Both the position numbers and the translations under genes were made by a program. 64,000 nucleotides of DNA from Phytophthora colocasiae. Lineage: Eukaryota; Oomycota; Peronosporomycetes; Peronosporales; Peronosporaceae. Below the pieces are notes generated by a model. The model ran no database searches and was not told the origin of the DNA. It worked only from the letters and a program-made list of their open reading frames with translations. The stretch's first letter is position 1, and the number at the start of each line of letters is the position of its first letter. The stretch is taken from NCBI GenBank assembly GCA_018806915.1, contig JAGKQI010000105.1:4092001-4156000 (forward strand), in the 5' to 3' direction. Shown here in pieces: positions 19,915-30,060 of the stretch.

Positions 19915-22683
19915 ATGATTTCCACTCGGCTACTACCTGCAGTAGTTTGCAGTCTCAACCTCGTTGGTTGGGGCGTTCTACCTTCGATACAAGCTGCGTT
20001 CTACGTATGTCCGGAAGGTTGCGCCGCCATGCTACTACCTCGAGACATGGAGCAGATCGACGACTGTTTGTGTGACGATGGAGTGGATACTACTGCAGAG
20101 GAAGCAGCTGCTGATGCTCTCGATACTGGAGTGTTTGTCTGTACAGGACGATACAAACCTAAGCGAGGAGGTGCAAGTCCTCAGTCTCCAGTAGACTGCG
20201 ACTGCTACCACCCGTACGAGAAGGATCTAAAGACACATGAGTGTGTCTTAACCAGTTGCCCTCGAGCTGGTAATTACGAGCCTAGGCAGGGCGTTGCAGC
20301 AGTGGGTTCACTCGCTGATTGCATGTGTGCTACGCCCTACGTCAAAGTGGAGAAGTCCGGCCAATGTGTACTGGAAGACGACAATACTCAGACGCAAGGC
20401 AAGTTCCAATGCCCACCAAACTCTACTCCGACACCTGACGTTGTACCAAAGTCGTTCGCAGACTGTCACTGTAGCTGGGGTTTTGTGCGCAACAGTGTTG
20501 AACAGTGTGAGCGGGAGTACGCAGCCTACGTGTGTCCTGTGAATTCGGCTAAGAGATCGGATCTCGGAATCGGAGAACGAGCACGGGGTTTCTTCGACTG
20601 TGAATGTCTTTCAACTGGGGAATTCAAACGGGACGAGGAAGCACATGCCTGCTGGCCAGTGTCCCAAATGAAGGCGAAGAAAGCCAAGAGAAGGCACAGT
20701 AACGTTCGAGGAGGAGGAGAGGAGGAAGAGGACGAATACGCCAACTTTGAGGTCGTGGATATGGAGAATCGACCGTACGAGTGTCCGCCATTCTCCCGTG
20801 CTGTCGCTACCGTGCCTCACTCAGTGGAACAGTGCCAATGCATTCCTGGATACGCCTGGAAACTGCCGGAGATGACGTGTGTGCGTACGTCCGCGTACAA
20901 ATGCCCTGAACACGCGTACAAACGCTCGAAACTTGAAGGCTCTGAAGTCGAAAGGGGCTTTGAAGACTGTGCTTGTGCTCGTGGGTTCTTTCTTGATGCT
21001 GTTGCCCAGCGTTGTGTCCCGTGGATGCTGGCAAACGACAATTCGTGTCCACCATTTGCTGTTCTCACTCAGTGGCCACTGCAGAGTAACGCCAACTGCA
21101 AATGTGTGTATGGACTCAACGAAGCACAAGAAGAAGCTCGACACAAAGCTGAAGTACAAGATGAGACGTCACCGGTGAGAAAACACAAGAAAGAGTGCAA
21201 CGCGAGACCCGTGAACGCTACACGCGCCGATTTTTCGCAGTGTCCACACGATTCCATAGCAACAACTTGGCCTGTAGCGTCCGCTGACGACTGTACTTGT
21301 CTGTCTGGTTTTGAGAAGACACCGCTGAGTGACGTCGAGATCTCCGAAGGTGTCGGCGACGGCTTTCACTGTGTTGTCACTCCTGAGAAGAGCGTACTCG
21401 CGGATGAAGCGGCTGCTGCATGTCACGCGCCTGGTGTTATCCACTCGTTGAGTGGAGAATGTCGCCTTCCAGTTGAAGAAATTCCCTTTCAGAAACACTC
21501 AAAGAAGAGTGCACTACAACCTGGTACCAAACCAGAAGGTGTGCTGTTTAAAGGCATTGAATACGACTACGAGTTGGTGGATGACACGATCATGATCATC
21601 CAGGGTGACGTAGCTATCGGCGAGCGACTTGTGTGGCAGGACGTGGATCCAGAGGAAGAGGAGGTTTCAACTCGGATCGAACATGTTCTTCATGGCTACT
21701 ACAACTCCGGACGTGATCATCGCTGGCAACACGATCGATTGTGCTTCCAAGTAGACAAGAGCGCTCGTCCGTTCCTCCGGACGTTGCTAGCTGCTACGGA
21801 GCACATTACCCACGCTACAGGCTTTAAGTTCCACCGCTGTGCAGGTGACAACTGCCGTACAGATATGGGCTGCAGAACTCACGACTTCATTACTGTCCAA
21901 GGCGTCGAATCTTCTTGTTATTCGTTTATTGGGCGTGTTGGAGGCCCCCAGAAGCTCGGCGTTTCCGCTGACTGTGGGCTTGGCAATGTCGTTCACGTGT
22001 TTCTCCATGCCGTAGGCCTTCGTCATGCAGTGGACCGTGTCGATCGGGACGAGCACGTTCGTATCGCATGGGAATGCATTCCAGAGACCAAACGCAGCTA
22101 TTTCGTAGTGGAAGACATGGGCTCAGCGCCCACAAACACTAGACCAGCTGATCGCGTGCTGGAGCCGCCTCCGTACGATCTTTTCAGCATCATGCATCAC
22201 CCGGTGGATGCCTTTGTGCACTCAGACCCTGAAGACAGCAAGCCGCAGTGGTGTCCGAGCATTATCCCGTTGATTTCAGACGACAATCAGCGCCTCGCAG
22301 TGATGAAAGACATGGGCCAGCGTGAACGAATGGCTGCGTCCGACGTCGAGTCCGTTTGGGCTTTGTATCCGGGGCTGAAGAAGAAACACCACGACCGTCA
22401 AAAGGCCGGCGAAAGCGGCGAAGCTGAAGCTGAAGAACTGCACGAAAGTTTCGTCCACACTGATGAAGACACAGTCGAGAACGAGGCCGCTGTTGAACAC
22501 AGAAGTCAACACCGCGGCTTCGGACAACCACTTGTGAGTTTCTTGGGTGCTGTTGTCACACTTGTCGGCTTCGGCGCGCTGCTCGCCTTCATAACCACGG
22601 AAGTCCGACGACGCACAATGCTGAACTCTGGCGACGACTACTTCTACGAATCGCCTCTGATTGACAGCAAGAACGACATTTGA
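19915..22683 (+). CDS. Membrane-anchored astacin-like (M12A) pseudo-protease with Cys-rich repeats
   Basis: This intronless gene encodes 922 residues. A signal peptide (about 1-27) is followed by roughly seven Cys-rich repeats of EGF-like spacing (C-P-P..., D-C-x-C-x-x-G-F) to about residue 480, a linker, an astacin-type metalloprotease domain (about 560-820), an acidic stalk, one transmembrane helix (about 885-907) and a short basic tail. The zinc site reads H-V-F-L-H-A-V-G-L-R-H-A-V-D-R-V-D-R-D. All three zinc-ligand histidines are kept, but the general-base Glu of HExxH is Val (codon GTG at 21997-21999). The usual HE of the downstream box is HA, and the Met-turn is S-I-M-H-H. The domain should therefore bind zinc but not cleave. 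A surface receptor or binding role is inference. Confidence 0.85.
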   Translation: MISTRLLPAVVCSLNLVGWGVLPSIQAAFYVCPEGCAAMLLPRDMEQIDDCLCDDGVDTTAEEAAADALDTGVFVCTGRYKPKRGGASPQSPVDCDCYHPYEKDLKTHECVLTSCPRAGNYEPRQGVAAVGSLADCMCATPYVKVEKSGQCVLEDDNTQTQGKFQCPPNSTPTPDVVPKSFADCHCSWGFVRNSVEQCEREYAAYVCPVNSAKRSDLGIGERARGFFDCECLSTGEFKRDEEAHACWPVSQMKAKKAKRRHSNVRGGGEEEEDEYANFEVVDMENRPYECPPFSRAVATVPHSVEQCQCIPGYAWKLPEMTCVRTSAYKCPEHAYKRSKLEGSEVERGFEDCACARGFFLDAVAQRCVPWMLANDNSCPPFAVLTQWPLQSNANCKCVYGLNEAQEEARHKAEVQDETSPVRKHKKECNARPVNATRADFSQCPHDSIATTWPVASADDCTCLSGFEKTPLSDVEISEGVGDGFHCVVTPEKSVLADEAAAACHAPGVIHSLSGECRLPVEEIPFQKHSKKSALQPGTKPEGVLFKGIEYDYELVDDTIMIIQGDVAIGERLVWQDVDPEEEEVSTRIEHVLHGYYNSGRDHRWQHDRLCFQVDKSARPFLRTLLAATEHITHATGFKFHRCAGDNCRTDMGCRTHDFITVQGVESSCYSFIGRVGGPQKLGVSADCGLGNVVHVFLHAVGLRHAVDRVDRDEHVRIAWECIPETKRSYFVVEDMGSAPTNTRPADRVLEPPPYDLFSIMHHPVDAFVHSDPEDSKPQWCPSIIPLISDDNQRLAVMKDMGQRERMAASDVESVWALYPGLKKKHHDRQKAGESGEAEAEELHESFVHTDEDTVENEAAVEHRSQHRGFGQPLVSFLGAVVTLVGFGALLAFITTEVRRRTMLNSGDDYFYESPLIDSKNDI

Positions 22684-22806
22684 GTCTCTGAATTGCACAT
22701 ACAAACGTAACACAATCGAAGCATTTGAACCATCACATCCATTGCGTACAGTGTCGTCGCTTGTCTTCACTCTAAAAGGTACAGCGACTGGATAACGCAA
22801 TGTCAT

Positions 22807-23693
22807 CTACTTGTCCTCAGTCTTCGTCTCCTCTGCCTTCTCGCTGTCAGCTTCTTCAGTCTGCTCTGACTCCTCCACTACGGGCTCCGGCAGCTTACCA
22901 TCTCCTCCTGCTAATATGTCGGCAAGTCGCGTATTCACGTACACGTCACCCTTGTCCGCAAGGTACTTGGCCAGCGGAAGCTACAAGAAGGGAAAAAAAA
23001 AGATAATTAGTAACAATAAAAAAAATAATAAAAAACTGAACGTACATGTTCTTTCATGATGCCACCATTTCCGTCCTGCAGCAGTTCAATGATGAGGTTC
23101 GAGTTGATCTGAATCTCATTAGCTGCTTCCTTAGCAATAGTCACAGCTTCATCCCATTTGCCCTGCTTCTTAGCATTAAGTGCTCGGAACGTGTACATCT
23201 TGTAGGTAACTGGGACACGTTTGGCCTTCATGATCTGTACGATCTCCTCCACCGTTTCCTGGTCCCCCTGAGCGGCGTAGTACTCAGCTAGACGGAGGAA
23301 ACTCTGGTTCTTGACATAATGACGCACATTCTCCGCCTTGCGCAGGAATTCAAGCGCCGTGTCGGCAGCGTCCAGTTTGATGCAGGCAGAGAAGAAAGAA
23401 CCCGCAGCGAAGTTGGACGGGTAGGCCATCTTAGCGTCACATAGAAGAAGCGTCTTGTGCACCTGCAGCAGCTCGTCCTTGCCCTTCATCTCACGCACAA
23501 TGTGGTCGATCTTAAGCGGCGTAAAGTACAGAGGCGCCGTAGGGATGGACAAACGAGCACCAATCGTCGTCAACGCCTTGGTGATGTCCATCACAGTACC
23601 CTCCACCTTAGGGTACTCCCAGTTGCCACTAAAGGCACGCACCGCCTGGTTACGGGCCGCTGGGGCACGTAGCAGCGATCGTACAGCCAACAT
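22807..23693 (-). CDS. Mitochondrial PPR/TPR-like helical-repeat protein
   Basis: Exons 23693-23046 and 22980-22807 join at phase 0 to encode 273 residues. The N-terminus (M-L-A-V-R-S-L-L-R-A-P-A-A-R...F-S-G) is a clear mitochondrial presequence. The body is built of paired helices like pentatricopeptide repeats, for example F-L-R-L-A-E-Y-Y-A-A-Q-G-D and V-P-V-T-Y-K-M-Y-T-F-R-A-L. The tail is acidic. Such proteins bind organellar RNA or mitoribosomes; the specific target is unknown. It is divergent from a second protein of the same general build at 23875, and the two share a 181-bp promoter. Confidence 0.75.
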
Positions 23694-23773
23694 CCTATAG
23701 GTCCTGCTAGATATTATCCCGTCCTAGACCAGTCAACGGAGTTCGTAGCCGCTCGTTGTTAATAATATTTTTC

Positions 23774-23806
23774 ATTGGTTGAAATTAAAATTGAATTTTA
23801 ACCAAT
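23774..23806. promoter_or_regulatory. Inverted CCAAT-box pair in the shared bidirectional promoter
   Basis: ATTGG at 23774-23778 and CCAAT at 23802-23806 sit inside an imperfect palindrome of about 36 nt with an A/T-rich centre. It lies between the divergent starts at 23693 and 23875. A symmetric NF-Y site serving both genes is the simplest reading. Confidence 0.55.
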
Positions 23807-23874
23807 GGCATAATGAATTGACCTCTTCTCGAGTGGCTGAGCATTGCTTGTCTATTGCGAGAAGCTACTGAAGA

Positions 23875-24669
23875 ATGGCGGGGGGAATGCAGGCGTTCCG
23901 CACGGTCATGTCGATCGGCCGCCGCCAAGGCGCACGGCAGTTGGCGCGTCCGTTCTCTGCTGCGGCTGTGCAGTCGCGTTCGGCTGAAGAATGGATGGAG
24001 AACATCCGACTGTCGGCCGAGAAGGACGTTCTGATCAAGCGCACGAAACTGGCGTCGTTCCTCAAGACAGTGACGACAAGCGAACAGCTGGAGGCGTCTA
24101 AGGAGATCATGAAGATCTACGAGCAGAAGCGTGTGGATCCGGATGCGAATGCTGCTGGTCTGTTCGTTAAGAAAGCGCTGGAACTTAACGCTCCCGATGT
24201 GGCCTTTGAGGTGCTGGAGAACAACTACCGTATTGGTCTGTTCCTGGAACCGGCTACGCTTAACAAGCTACTTTCCAAGTTCCTGAAGGACGGAGAGTTT
24301 GACAAGGTCTTCACGCTGCACGAGATTGGACACAGCAAGTACAATGTCAAGAGCACGGAACGCACGTACGATATCCTCATTCGGGCTGCTATTGAGCAGG
24401 AGGACTACGACAAGGCTGTGGATTTCCTCAAGACTGCAGCGTACGTTTATAGTGTTGGAGAATGTTTTGGTGATACTAGAGGATACTGACGAGTTGTTGT
24501 GCTTTTGTTTTTGTCCAGTGAATCGCAGAAGCTGCAGCGTGTGACGTGCAACAACCTACTGTTCAAGCTCAAGGACAACGAGCTCCAGGACAAGATTGAA
24601 GAGGTAGCGGCACTCATGAAGACGGCGGGTGTAGAGCCCAACGAGACCACCAAGAAGATCCTGCAGTAA
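23875..24669 (+). CDS. Mitochondrial PPR-like helical-repeat protein
   Basis: Exons 23875-24440 and 24519-24669 join in phase to give 238 residues. The N-terminus is Arg/Ala-rich without acids for about 30 residues and contains R-P-F-S-A-A-A, a typical mitochondrial presequence end. Helical hairpins follow (F-L-K-D-G-E-F-D-K-V-F-T-L-H-E-I, T-Y-D-I-L-I-R-A-A-I-E-Q-E-D-Y-D-K-A-V-D-F-L), consistent with PPR-type repeats. The C-terminal E-P-N-E-T-T-K-K-I-L is also PPR-like. An RNA-binding role in mitochondria is likely by family; the exact job is not visible. Confidence 0.75.
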
Positions 24670-24876
24670 CGCAGCACTGCTTGCTAGCTGCAGAAGCCAT
24701 TGCACAAATAGCCACAACGAAATAAAAAAGCAAAAAGCAATAACTTCTTACGAATAGGAGGAGAGAGTAAAGTGAATCTCGTCCTATGAGCAATCAATCT
24801 TCTTCATCTTTCATGCAAGATGGGCGGGCTGCTCAGTGGAGACCGGATTTATTTACTCGTCCGCGTATGTCTATCC

Positions 24877-25740
24877 TTACTTGGTCTGGTTCTTGACGCC
24901 AAGGATGCGAGCACGGATCTCATCCTGGTTGCCGAGGTAGAAGGCGCTGAGAGGAGCGATAGCGTCCTTGTGCGGGATGGGCTTGAGGTTCTCGTCCAGG
25001 TGGTACACAAGAGGAGCGCCCGTAGGGATGTTGAGGCCCGTGATCTCGTCCTCCGAGATGTTGTCCAAGTGCTTGACAAGAGCGCGCAGACTGTTGCCGT
25101 GGGCGGCGATCACCACGTTCTTGCCTGACTTGATGCTGGGCACGATGGTGCTCTCCCACTCAGGCAGCACACGAGCAGCCGTAAGCTCCAGAGACTCAGC
25201 CAGAGGCAGATCTTTCTTTGAGACGTCCTTGTACTTGATGTCGTTGCCCGGGTAGTACTCACTGGACGTGTCAAGGTCCGGAGGCGGGATGTTGTAACTA
25301 CGACGCCACTCCAGCACCTTCTCAGCTCCGTGCTTCTCCACCGTTGCCTGCTTGTCCAGGCCTGTGAGTGCGCCATAGTGACGTTCATTGAGACGCCACG
25401 TCTTGAACACGGGGATCCACATCTGGTCGGACTGTTCCAGTACGTGCCACAGCGTTCGGATGGCACGCTTCAGGTACGACGTGTAGGCAATGTCGAAGGT
25501 GTATCCCTCCTTCTTGAGCAATTGCCCAGCAGCTGCCGCCTCCTTGTTGCCCTTCTCCGAGAGCTGCACGTCGTACCAGCCCGTGAACAGGTTCTTCTTG
25601 TTCCATTCGCTCTCTCCGTGACGGATGAGAACAAGCGTGTGCGTGTGCTTCATGGCCTTCTGCTGCTGGTGCAACATACCCAGAGAGCGGTTGGCCATGC
25701 GTGAGGACATGGCGAGAGAGCGACGTAGGGCGAGGACCAT
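24877..25740 (-). CDS. gpmA: 2,3-bisphosphoglycerate-dependent phosphoglycerate mutase with N-terminal leader
   Basis: This single-exon gene encodes 287 residues. The enzyme interconverts 3- and 2-phosphoglycerate. The core shows [12 protein letters not shown] with the phospho-accepting His, [12 protein letters not shown], the [12 protein letters not shown] substrate loop, and [11 protein letters not shown] with the second catalytic His. The core is close to bacterial GpmA in length, but about 30 residues precede it. These contain several Arg, Ser and Met residues and no acids, typical of a mitochondrial presequence. Stramenopiles are known to keep the pay-off half of glycolysis in mitochondria, and this leader fits that. 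Confidence 0.95.
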   Translation of the reverse strand: MVLALRRSLAMSSRMANRSLGMLHQQQKAMKHTHTLVLIRHGESEWNKKNLFTGWYDVQLSEKGNKEAAAAGQLLKKEGYTFDIAYTSYLKRAIRTLWHVLEQSDQMWIPVFKTWRLNERHYGALTGLDKQATVEKHGAEKVLEWRRSYNIPPPDLDTSSEYYPGNDIKYKDVSKKDLPLAESLELTAARVLPEWESTIVPSIKSGKNVVIAAHGNSLRALVKHLDNISEDEITGLNIPTGAPLVYHLDENLKPIPHKDAIAPLSAFYLGNQDEIRARILGVKNQTK

Positions 25741-26098
25741 TGTGAACGGGAGGAGCTTCTACTTGGAGGGCGAAATGGACTGTGATTGATGAGGCGTTGG
25801 TGCTTTTGGCAGCACAGATACGTTTGGATCGGTGGTGAGGATTTGACTTGATTTAAGTAAGGAACCAAGCACCAATGAATTTGACAAAAGTTGCAGTTCA
25901 AGATGGGATTCGATACCAAAAGTGAATGCCATTCGTTCACACGTCCTTCTCGGCGTTGCAGTGGCTACAAGTTCGAGACGACGGTCCGTTTTATAGCATG
26001 CAAGTGCTGTGATGTAGTGCTGGCTGGCAGACTGAGCAGTAAGCTGCAAATTACAGACTGTTCCAGCACGATGACACGGCACAGAAGCTGCTGACTGC

Positions 26099-26871
26099 CT
26101 AGATATCCTCCTGCGACTTCCGAACGATGCGACGGCAGTGCTTCTTGAAACCATCCTTGTCGTTTCTCCACTCTACCTGATAATATTAACAACAGCAACA
26201 AAATATTAGTGAAATGATGTAACATCCAGTAGGTATCGATTCAAACGTACTGCAGCGTCGATATTGGCAGGCGAGTCATCGTTCGGGTCTGAGAGCATGG
26301 AGATGACCGATACTAAGATGGATTCAACGCCCAGGATCGGACGCCATCGCTCGTCCGCTGTCTCCTGCTGGTTTAGCTGGTCCTCTCCAGGCGGATGCAA
26401 AATAGAGATGCACACCACGCCGGTAGGGTAAACTGCAAGAAATACATTGCAGTCAGCACATATCATTAGATAACATTAAGGCCAACAAACCGTTCGGATG
26501 CCACATCTCCGACTTAAACGTCATCTTGGGCGGCATGTTGGGAAAATCGGCGGGGAACTCCAATACCGCTTTGAAGAATCCTCCCTCGTACAGCGTGTCA
26601 GGCGGGCCCACCAGCAGGATTTCCCAGTTGAAGATGTTTTCGTCGTCTCCCAGGCCCACGGACACACCCTCAGGCGGGTTACGGCTCATTTCTAAGAGGT
26701 CAAAAAGATCCACCACGTGTCAGTCAGTTAATAAGAAGTTTCTCAGGCTACACATTGCGTTTAAGGGCGGGGAAAGCGCCACACACAGAGATTAAATACA
26801 GGGGAAGACCATGACGTACCTAGAAATTGCCTCCGTAGCAGCTCCTTCGCGTAATCCGTTGCTCCCGCCAT
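26099..26871 (-). CDS. Ubiquitin-conjugating enzyme E2 of the UBC7/UBE2G family
   Basis: Four exons join: 26871 to about 26820, 26694 to about 26492, about 26434 to 26252, and about 26176 to 26099. The E2 fold is complete: [29 protein letters not shown], then H-P-N and V-C-I-S-I-L-H with the active-site Cys. The acidic-loop insert P-G-E-D...E-R-W typical of UBC7/UBE2G follows, then [11 protein letters not shown]7-type enzymes work with membrane E3 ligases in ER-associated degradation. The assignment to G1 or G2 is not clear: the Y-P-T-G stretch is G2-like, while the C-terminal V-R-K-S-Q-E is G1-like. Confidence 0.92.
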
Positions 26872-26951
26872 GTTTTTCGCTCGATCCGAAGACTTTGACC
26901 CTTTTTCAGTTGTGAAGTGGCCAGCTCAACCACTTTTCAAGAATGTATTTA

Positions 26952-26982
26952 ATTGGTTGAAATAAATTCCATACAGACCAAT
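26952..26982. promoter_or_regulatory. Inverted CCAAT-box pair upstream of the E2 gene
   Basis: ATTGG at 26952-26956 and CCAAT at 26978-26982 are separated by 21 nt, about 80 nt upstream of the E2 start at 26871. The spacing is nearly the same as at 23774-23806 and 59923-59952. Confidence 0.45.
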
Positions 26983-27045
26983 GAAATCAATTTATAGAAA
27001 CCGTTACGCTTCTCTAGGTGTCTTCTGTACATGCTGTTGCGTCCT

Positions 27046-28323
27046 TCACCTCCCCTTCTCGATGCGGATCTCGGACAGGTTATTGATGGTACTGGTCTGG
27101 ACAAAAGGTGATGAGACGGGCGCAATGATTGGACCCTTGGCGGCCTGCTCGCGCTCGATCCGTGACGCGGAGTTGAAGCTGTAGACGCCCAAGATCACCA
27201 ACGCCATACCGCACCAGCTAAGTGGCGTTACAATCTCTCCGTAGCGATAGATGGACAGCACAATAATCAGAGCACGCTTCACGCAGTTGGCTACGCTGTG
27301 TGTTACCGGTGACACCAGACTCATGAGCATGTAGGCGAGTGCGCTCTGGATGTAGAAAGCTGTGCCGTCCAGGACAAGAAGCACGAAGACGTAAGTGGAT
27401 GAGTGATTCGTCTTGCTGGCTTCGAGTGCTGGGTCAGGTGGTGTTGCCATCCAGTTATAGAATATGAACATGAGCTGCATAACCACAGCGATGATGCTAG
27501 TGTACAGCTGCAATTGTGAGGTCCTGAAAAAAAAAACAAGCGAGTGTTAGTTAAATAAAGCAGACCAACGATGTGATAACGTACGAGTAGGAGCGGTTAA
27601 GGAGTCTCTTGGTCAACACGTTCTGGATGCAGTCGACACAGTTGGACATGAGCGCTGCAATGAAGCCGATGACATGGAACGAACTATCCGACAGACTACA
27701 AAAGATCAGTCCCGTAACAATGGGGACCAATGCGAAATTCACTCTCCATCCTGTCCGTTGTCCGAGCAAGAAGTAAGTTAACACAACCGTGAAGAACGGC
27801 GCGGAGGACTTGATCGTTTCTGCAGTAGATACATCAAGAACACAACGTCACAACAAGTGCCAGCTCCAGGTATAGCAAAGCACAACATACGCGTGAAGGA
27901 GACGGCAATATACTTAAGCGCCGTAAGTCCGAGCAACACCGTAAGGATGCGGACGCCAGCGAGCAGCACCATGTCCTTGAGTCCGTCGTTCAGCACCTTC
28001 CGCATCCCTCGCTTGCACTCTGTCCAGCCCACGAGGTAGAGCTCAGAGCCTAAGCCACCCACAACAGACATGCCAAGCTGGGCAAGCGATAACAAGTTGG
28101 AATCTACGCGTAGCTTAGCCACCACATAGCGGTTGGTCCACAATGTCACGAGACTGATGACATACCATCCTTCCGGGAGGAGAAAAAAAAAAGAGTGAGT
28201 TAGTTCATTAGATGGAGAAAAGGGTATAGAATGGTAATACGTACCTGCAATACAGACAGCGACTTTGCTCTCAGTGCTGCGTAGGGAGAAGGTGGTTGCC
28301 TTCTTGTCGTGGAACTCGCCCAT
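27046..28323 (-). CDS. Triose-phosphate-transporter-family (TPT/EamA, SLC35-like) membrane carrier
   Basis: At least four exons join, starting at 28323 (M-G-E-F-H-D-K-K) and ending at 27046. About ten hydrophobic helices are visible. Family features include G-W-Y-V-I-S-L-V-T-L-W-T-N-R in helix 1-2, L-T-A-L-K-Y-I-A-V-S-F-T then E-T-I-K-S-S-A-P-F-F-T-V near helix 4-5, and a C-terminal T-H-S-V-A-N-C-V-K-R-A repeat with paired Lys-Arg. These proteins exchange phosphorylated sugars or nucleotide sugars across Golgi, ER or plastid-type membranes. Oomycetes lack plastids, so a Golgi/ER substrate such as a nucleotide sugar is more likely. The exact substrate cannot be read. Confidence 0.87.
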
Positions 28324-28453
28324 TGTAAACGCTACTGCAGATGCAAAGTGTTCCGGCGGCTAGACAGCACCACGACTGAACTTTACCAGCAGGATTTACA
28401 ATTTTGACCAATCCGTAGTGACCGTTACATCATCAATATTGAGATTAGTGTTG

Positions 28454-28700
28454 TTAATTACCGTGGTATTACCTCCTAATAACTACCACGTGGGAATTTG
28501 GCAGGTATTACTGAACGGTAATAGGCCCAGGTGTATTGTAAAATTTGCATTTGGGTCGACAATTATCACATTCCGATGTGAACTTCAACGATGTCGTAAG
28601 CTAATATTCCTTGCCACACCACTATTACACAAAAGGTAATCCCACTACTACCGTGGTATGGAGAGGTAATACCGGCGAAGTGGTATTCCCACGGTATTGA
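28454..28700. repeat. Short inverted-repeat sequence rich in GGTAATACC (possible MITE)
   Basis: The intergenic stretch 28324-28762 has no gene. Its left part reads TTACCGTGGTATTACCTCC. Its right part carries the same pieces in reverse orientation, interrupted (GGAGAGGTAATACC, then CCACGGTATTG). Several further GGTATTAC words lie between. This looks like a decayed miniature element of about 250 bp, but I could not identify a target-site duplication. Confidence 0.4.
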
Positions 28701-28762
28701 TTTCATCCAATACTAATTGAGATCAGATGCATGAATACCAATGGTAAGACGTTCGTAAATAT

Positions 28763-29926
28763 CTACGAGAGCATATCAAGAATGTCTTCTTCTTCAGAGT
28801 CCATCGGTTCGTCGACTTGTGGTTTGGTTGGTTGAATCGGCTTCGTTGGTTCAATTTTGGGTGGAACGGCTGGCTCAGTCTTGATACCTGCAGCGCTATT
28901 CGTCCGTGATGTTTTCGGAGACTTGGATACCCCAACAAAACTTGGCTGGGATGACTTTGGCCTGACACCTTGGCTATGTGCAGTACCTCTGACGATTGCT
29001 GCATCTACCTCTTCTTCATTTTTAATGATGTCGTCCATATCTGATAGCAGATCCTCCGCAGAGCTTATCTGCACCGAACTCGTGCGCAGATTCGCCGGTA
29101 GTTGGCTGTACGCCTTGACAGCATCTCGTTTCGCTCGTTTCAGCTGCGTACCATTATTTTCTTCGTCCTCTTCACTCGCTGTAGCCTCACTCTCCTCTTT
29201 GGTTGATCCGTCGCTCATTTCCTCGTCCTCTTCCTCCACTTCTCGCTTCAACTTGGCACCCTTCTCTCGTTTCTTCGAAGGCATCTTCCTTTTCGTTGCA
29301 GATTTCACCTCATACTTTTGCAGCTCCTGAGCTTTATCCACCTCGTACTGCAATTTCCTGATTTCGTCCTTCTTGGCGTTCAAAACTTTGCAGAAACCTT
29401 CGACTAGCTTATCCTCTGTCTTCTGTTTGGCATCCAGTGCCGATTCCAGTAGCTTCTCCTTTTGCTCCAGTAGTATCTCCAGCTGCGTCACTTTGCTACT
29501 TCTTTTGACAATTATTGCATTATCTTCTTTCTGACGTGTAGCCACTTGATGCAGCAGTTTGCACCACTTGTCCCCACTTTGAGACTCGACAAACTCGATG
29601 GCACAAAACTTCATAGCGAACTCGGAACGCTCCATGAGCGTCAATGTGCGCTTCTGTCTCGACCATCGGAACTCGAAACGAGACTCACATTGGCCCAACG
29701 CCGTCTCCACTGACTGGACAAAGCTAGACCCAGAGCAGTCGAGTGCCCGAGGTTTGTGATGGGAAGCGACGTCCGCTTCGTACAAGCCTGGAGGGTCTAG
29801 GAGTTGAATGTAGAGAGCAGCACTTGAGCGTTGGGCTGTGGAGCGATTGCAGAGCACGAAGAGGGACAGAGAGGGCGAGGAGGCGTCAGCGTCCACATCT
29901 ACCACAACCAGTTCTGCAAGCGACAT
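28763..29926 (-). CDS. XRCC4: XRCC4-like non-homologous end-joining factor
   Basis: A single long frame encodes 387 residues from the preferred start at 29926 (M-S-L-A-E-L); an in-frame start at 29962 is less likely. A beta-rich N-terminal head is followed by a coiled coil with A-K-Q-K-T-E-D-K-L-V-E-G-F-C-K-V-L-N-A-K-K-D-E-I-R-K-L. This closely matches the XRCC4 stalk consensus (A-K-x...L-Y-x-R-F-I-L-V-L-N-E-K-K-x-K-I-R). A basic nuclear-localisation stretch and a long acidic disordered tail follow, ending in E-E-E-D-I-L-D-M-L. XRCC4 dimerises through the stalk and holds DNA ligase IV at double-strand breaks. Confidence 0.82.
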   Translation of the reverse strand: MSLAELVVVDVDADASSPSLSLFVLCNRSTAQRSSAALYIQLLDPPGLYEADVASHHKPRALDCSGSSFVQSVETALGQCESRFEFRWSRQKRTLTLMERSEFAMKFCAIEFVESQSGDKWCKLLHQVATRQKEDNAIIVKRSSKVTQLEILLEQKEKLLESALDAKQKTEDKLVEGFCKVLNAKKDEIRKLQYEVDKAQELQKYEVKSATKRKMPSKKREKGAKLKREVEEEDEEMSDGSTKEESEATASEEDEENNGTQLKRAKRDAVKAYSQLPANLRTSSVQISSAEDLLSDMDDIIKNEEEVDAAIVRGTAHSQGVRPKSSQPSFVGVSKSPKTSRTNSAAGIKTEPAVPPKIEPTKPIQPTKPQVDEPMDSEEEDILDMLS

Positions 29927-30060
29927 TGTGCTGTGTAGCCTACAGTGTAAGGGACAATCCAAAATAAGACATGGCTACATTTTTTTAGAAATAGCTTCAA
30001 GTGACTTGAACCAAGTCGCTTGCTGTGTCAATTTGGCAAATCCACTGCGCTGCTGGTGCC

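Noticed and set aside
20526..21178. Secreted RxLR-type effector candidates in the astacin-like region
   Set aside because: The only signal peptide belongs to the large membrane protein, and no RxLR-dEER arrangement follows it; no effector motif seen elsewhere in the window.
22276..22806. Minus-strand frame of 176 codons opposite the end of the astacin-like gene
   Set aside because: It mirrors a well-supported coding region and shows no recognisable features.
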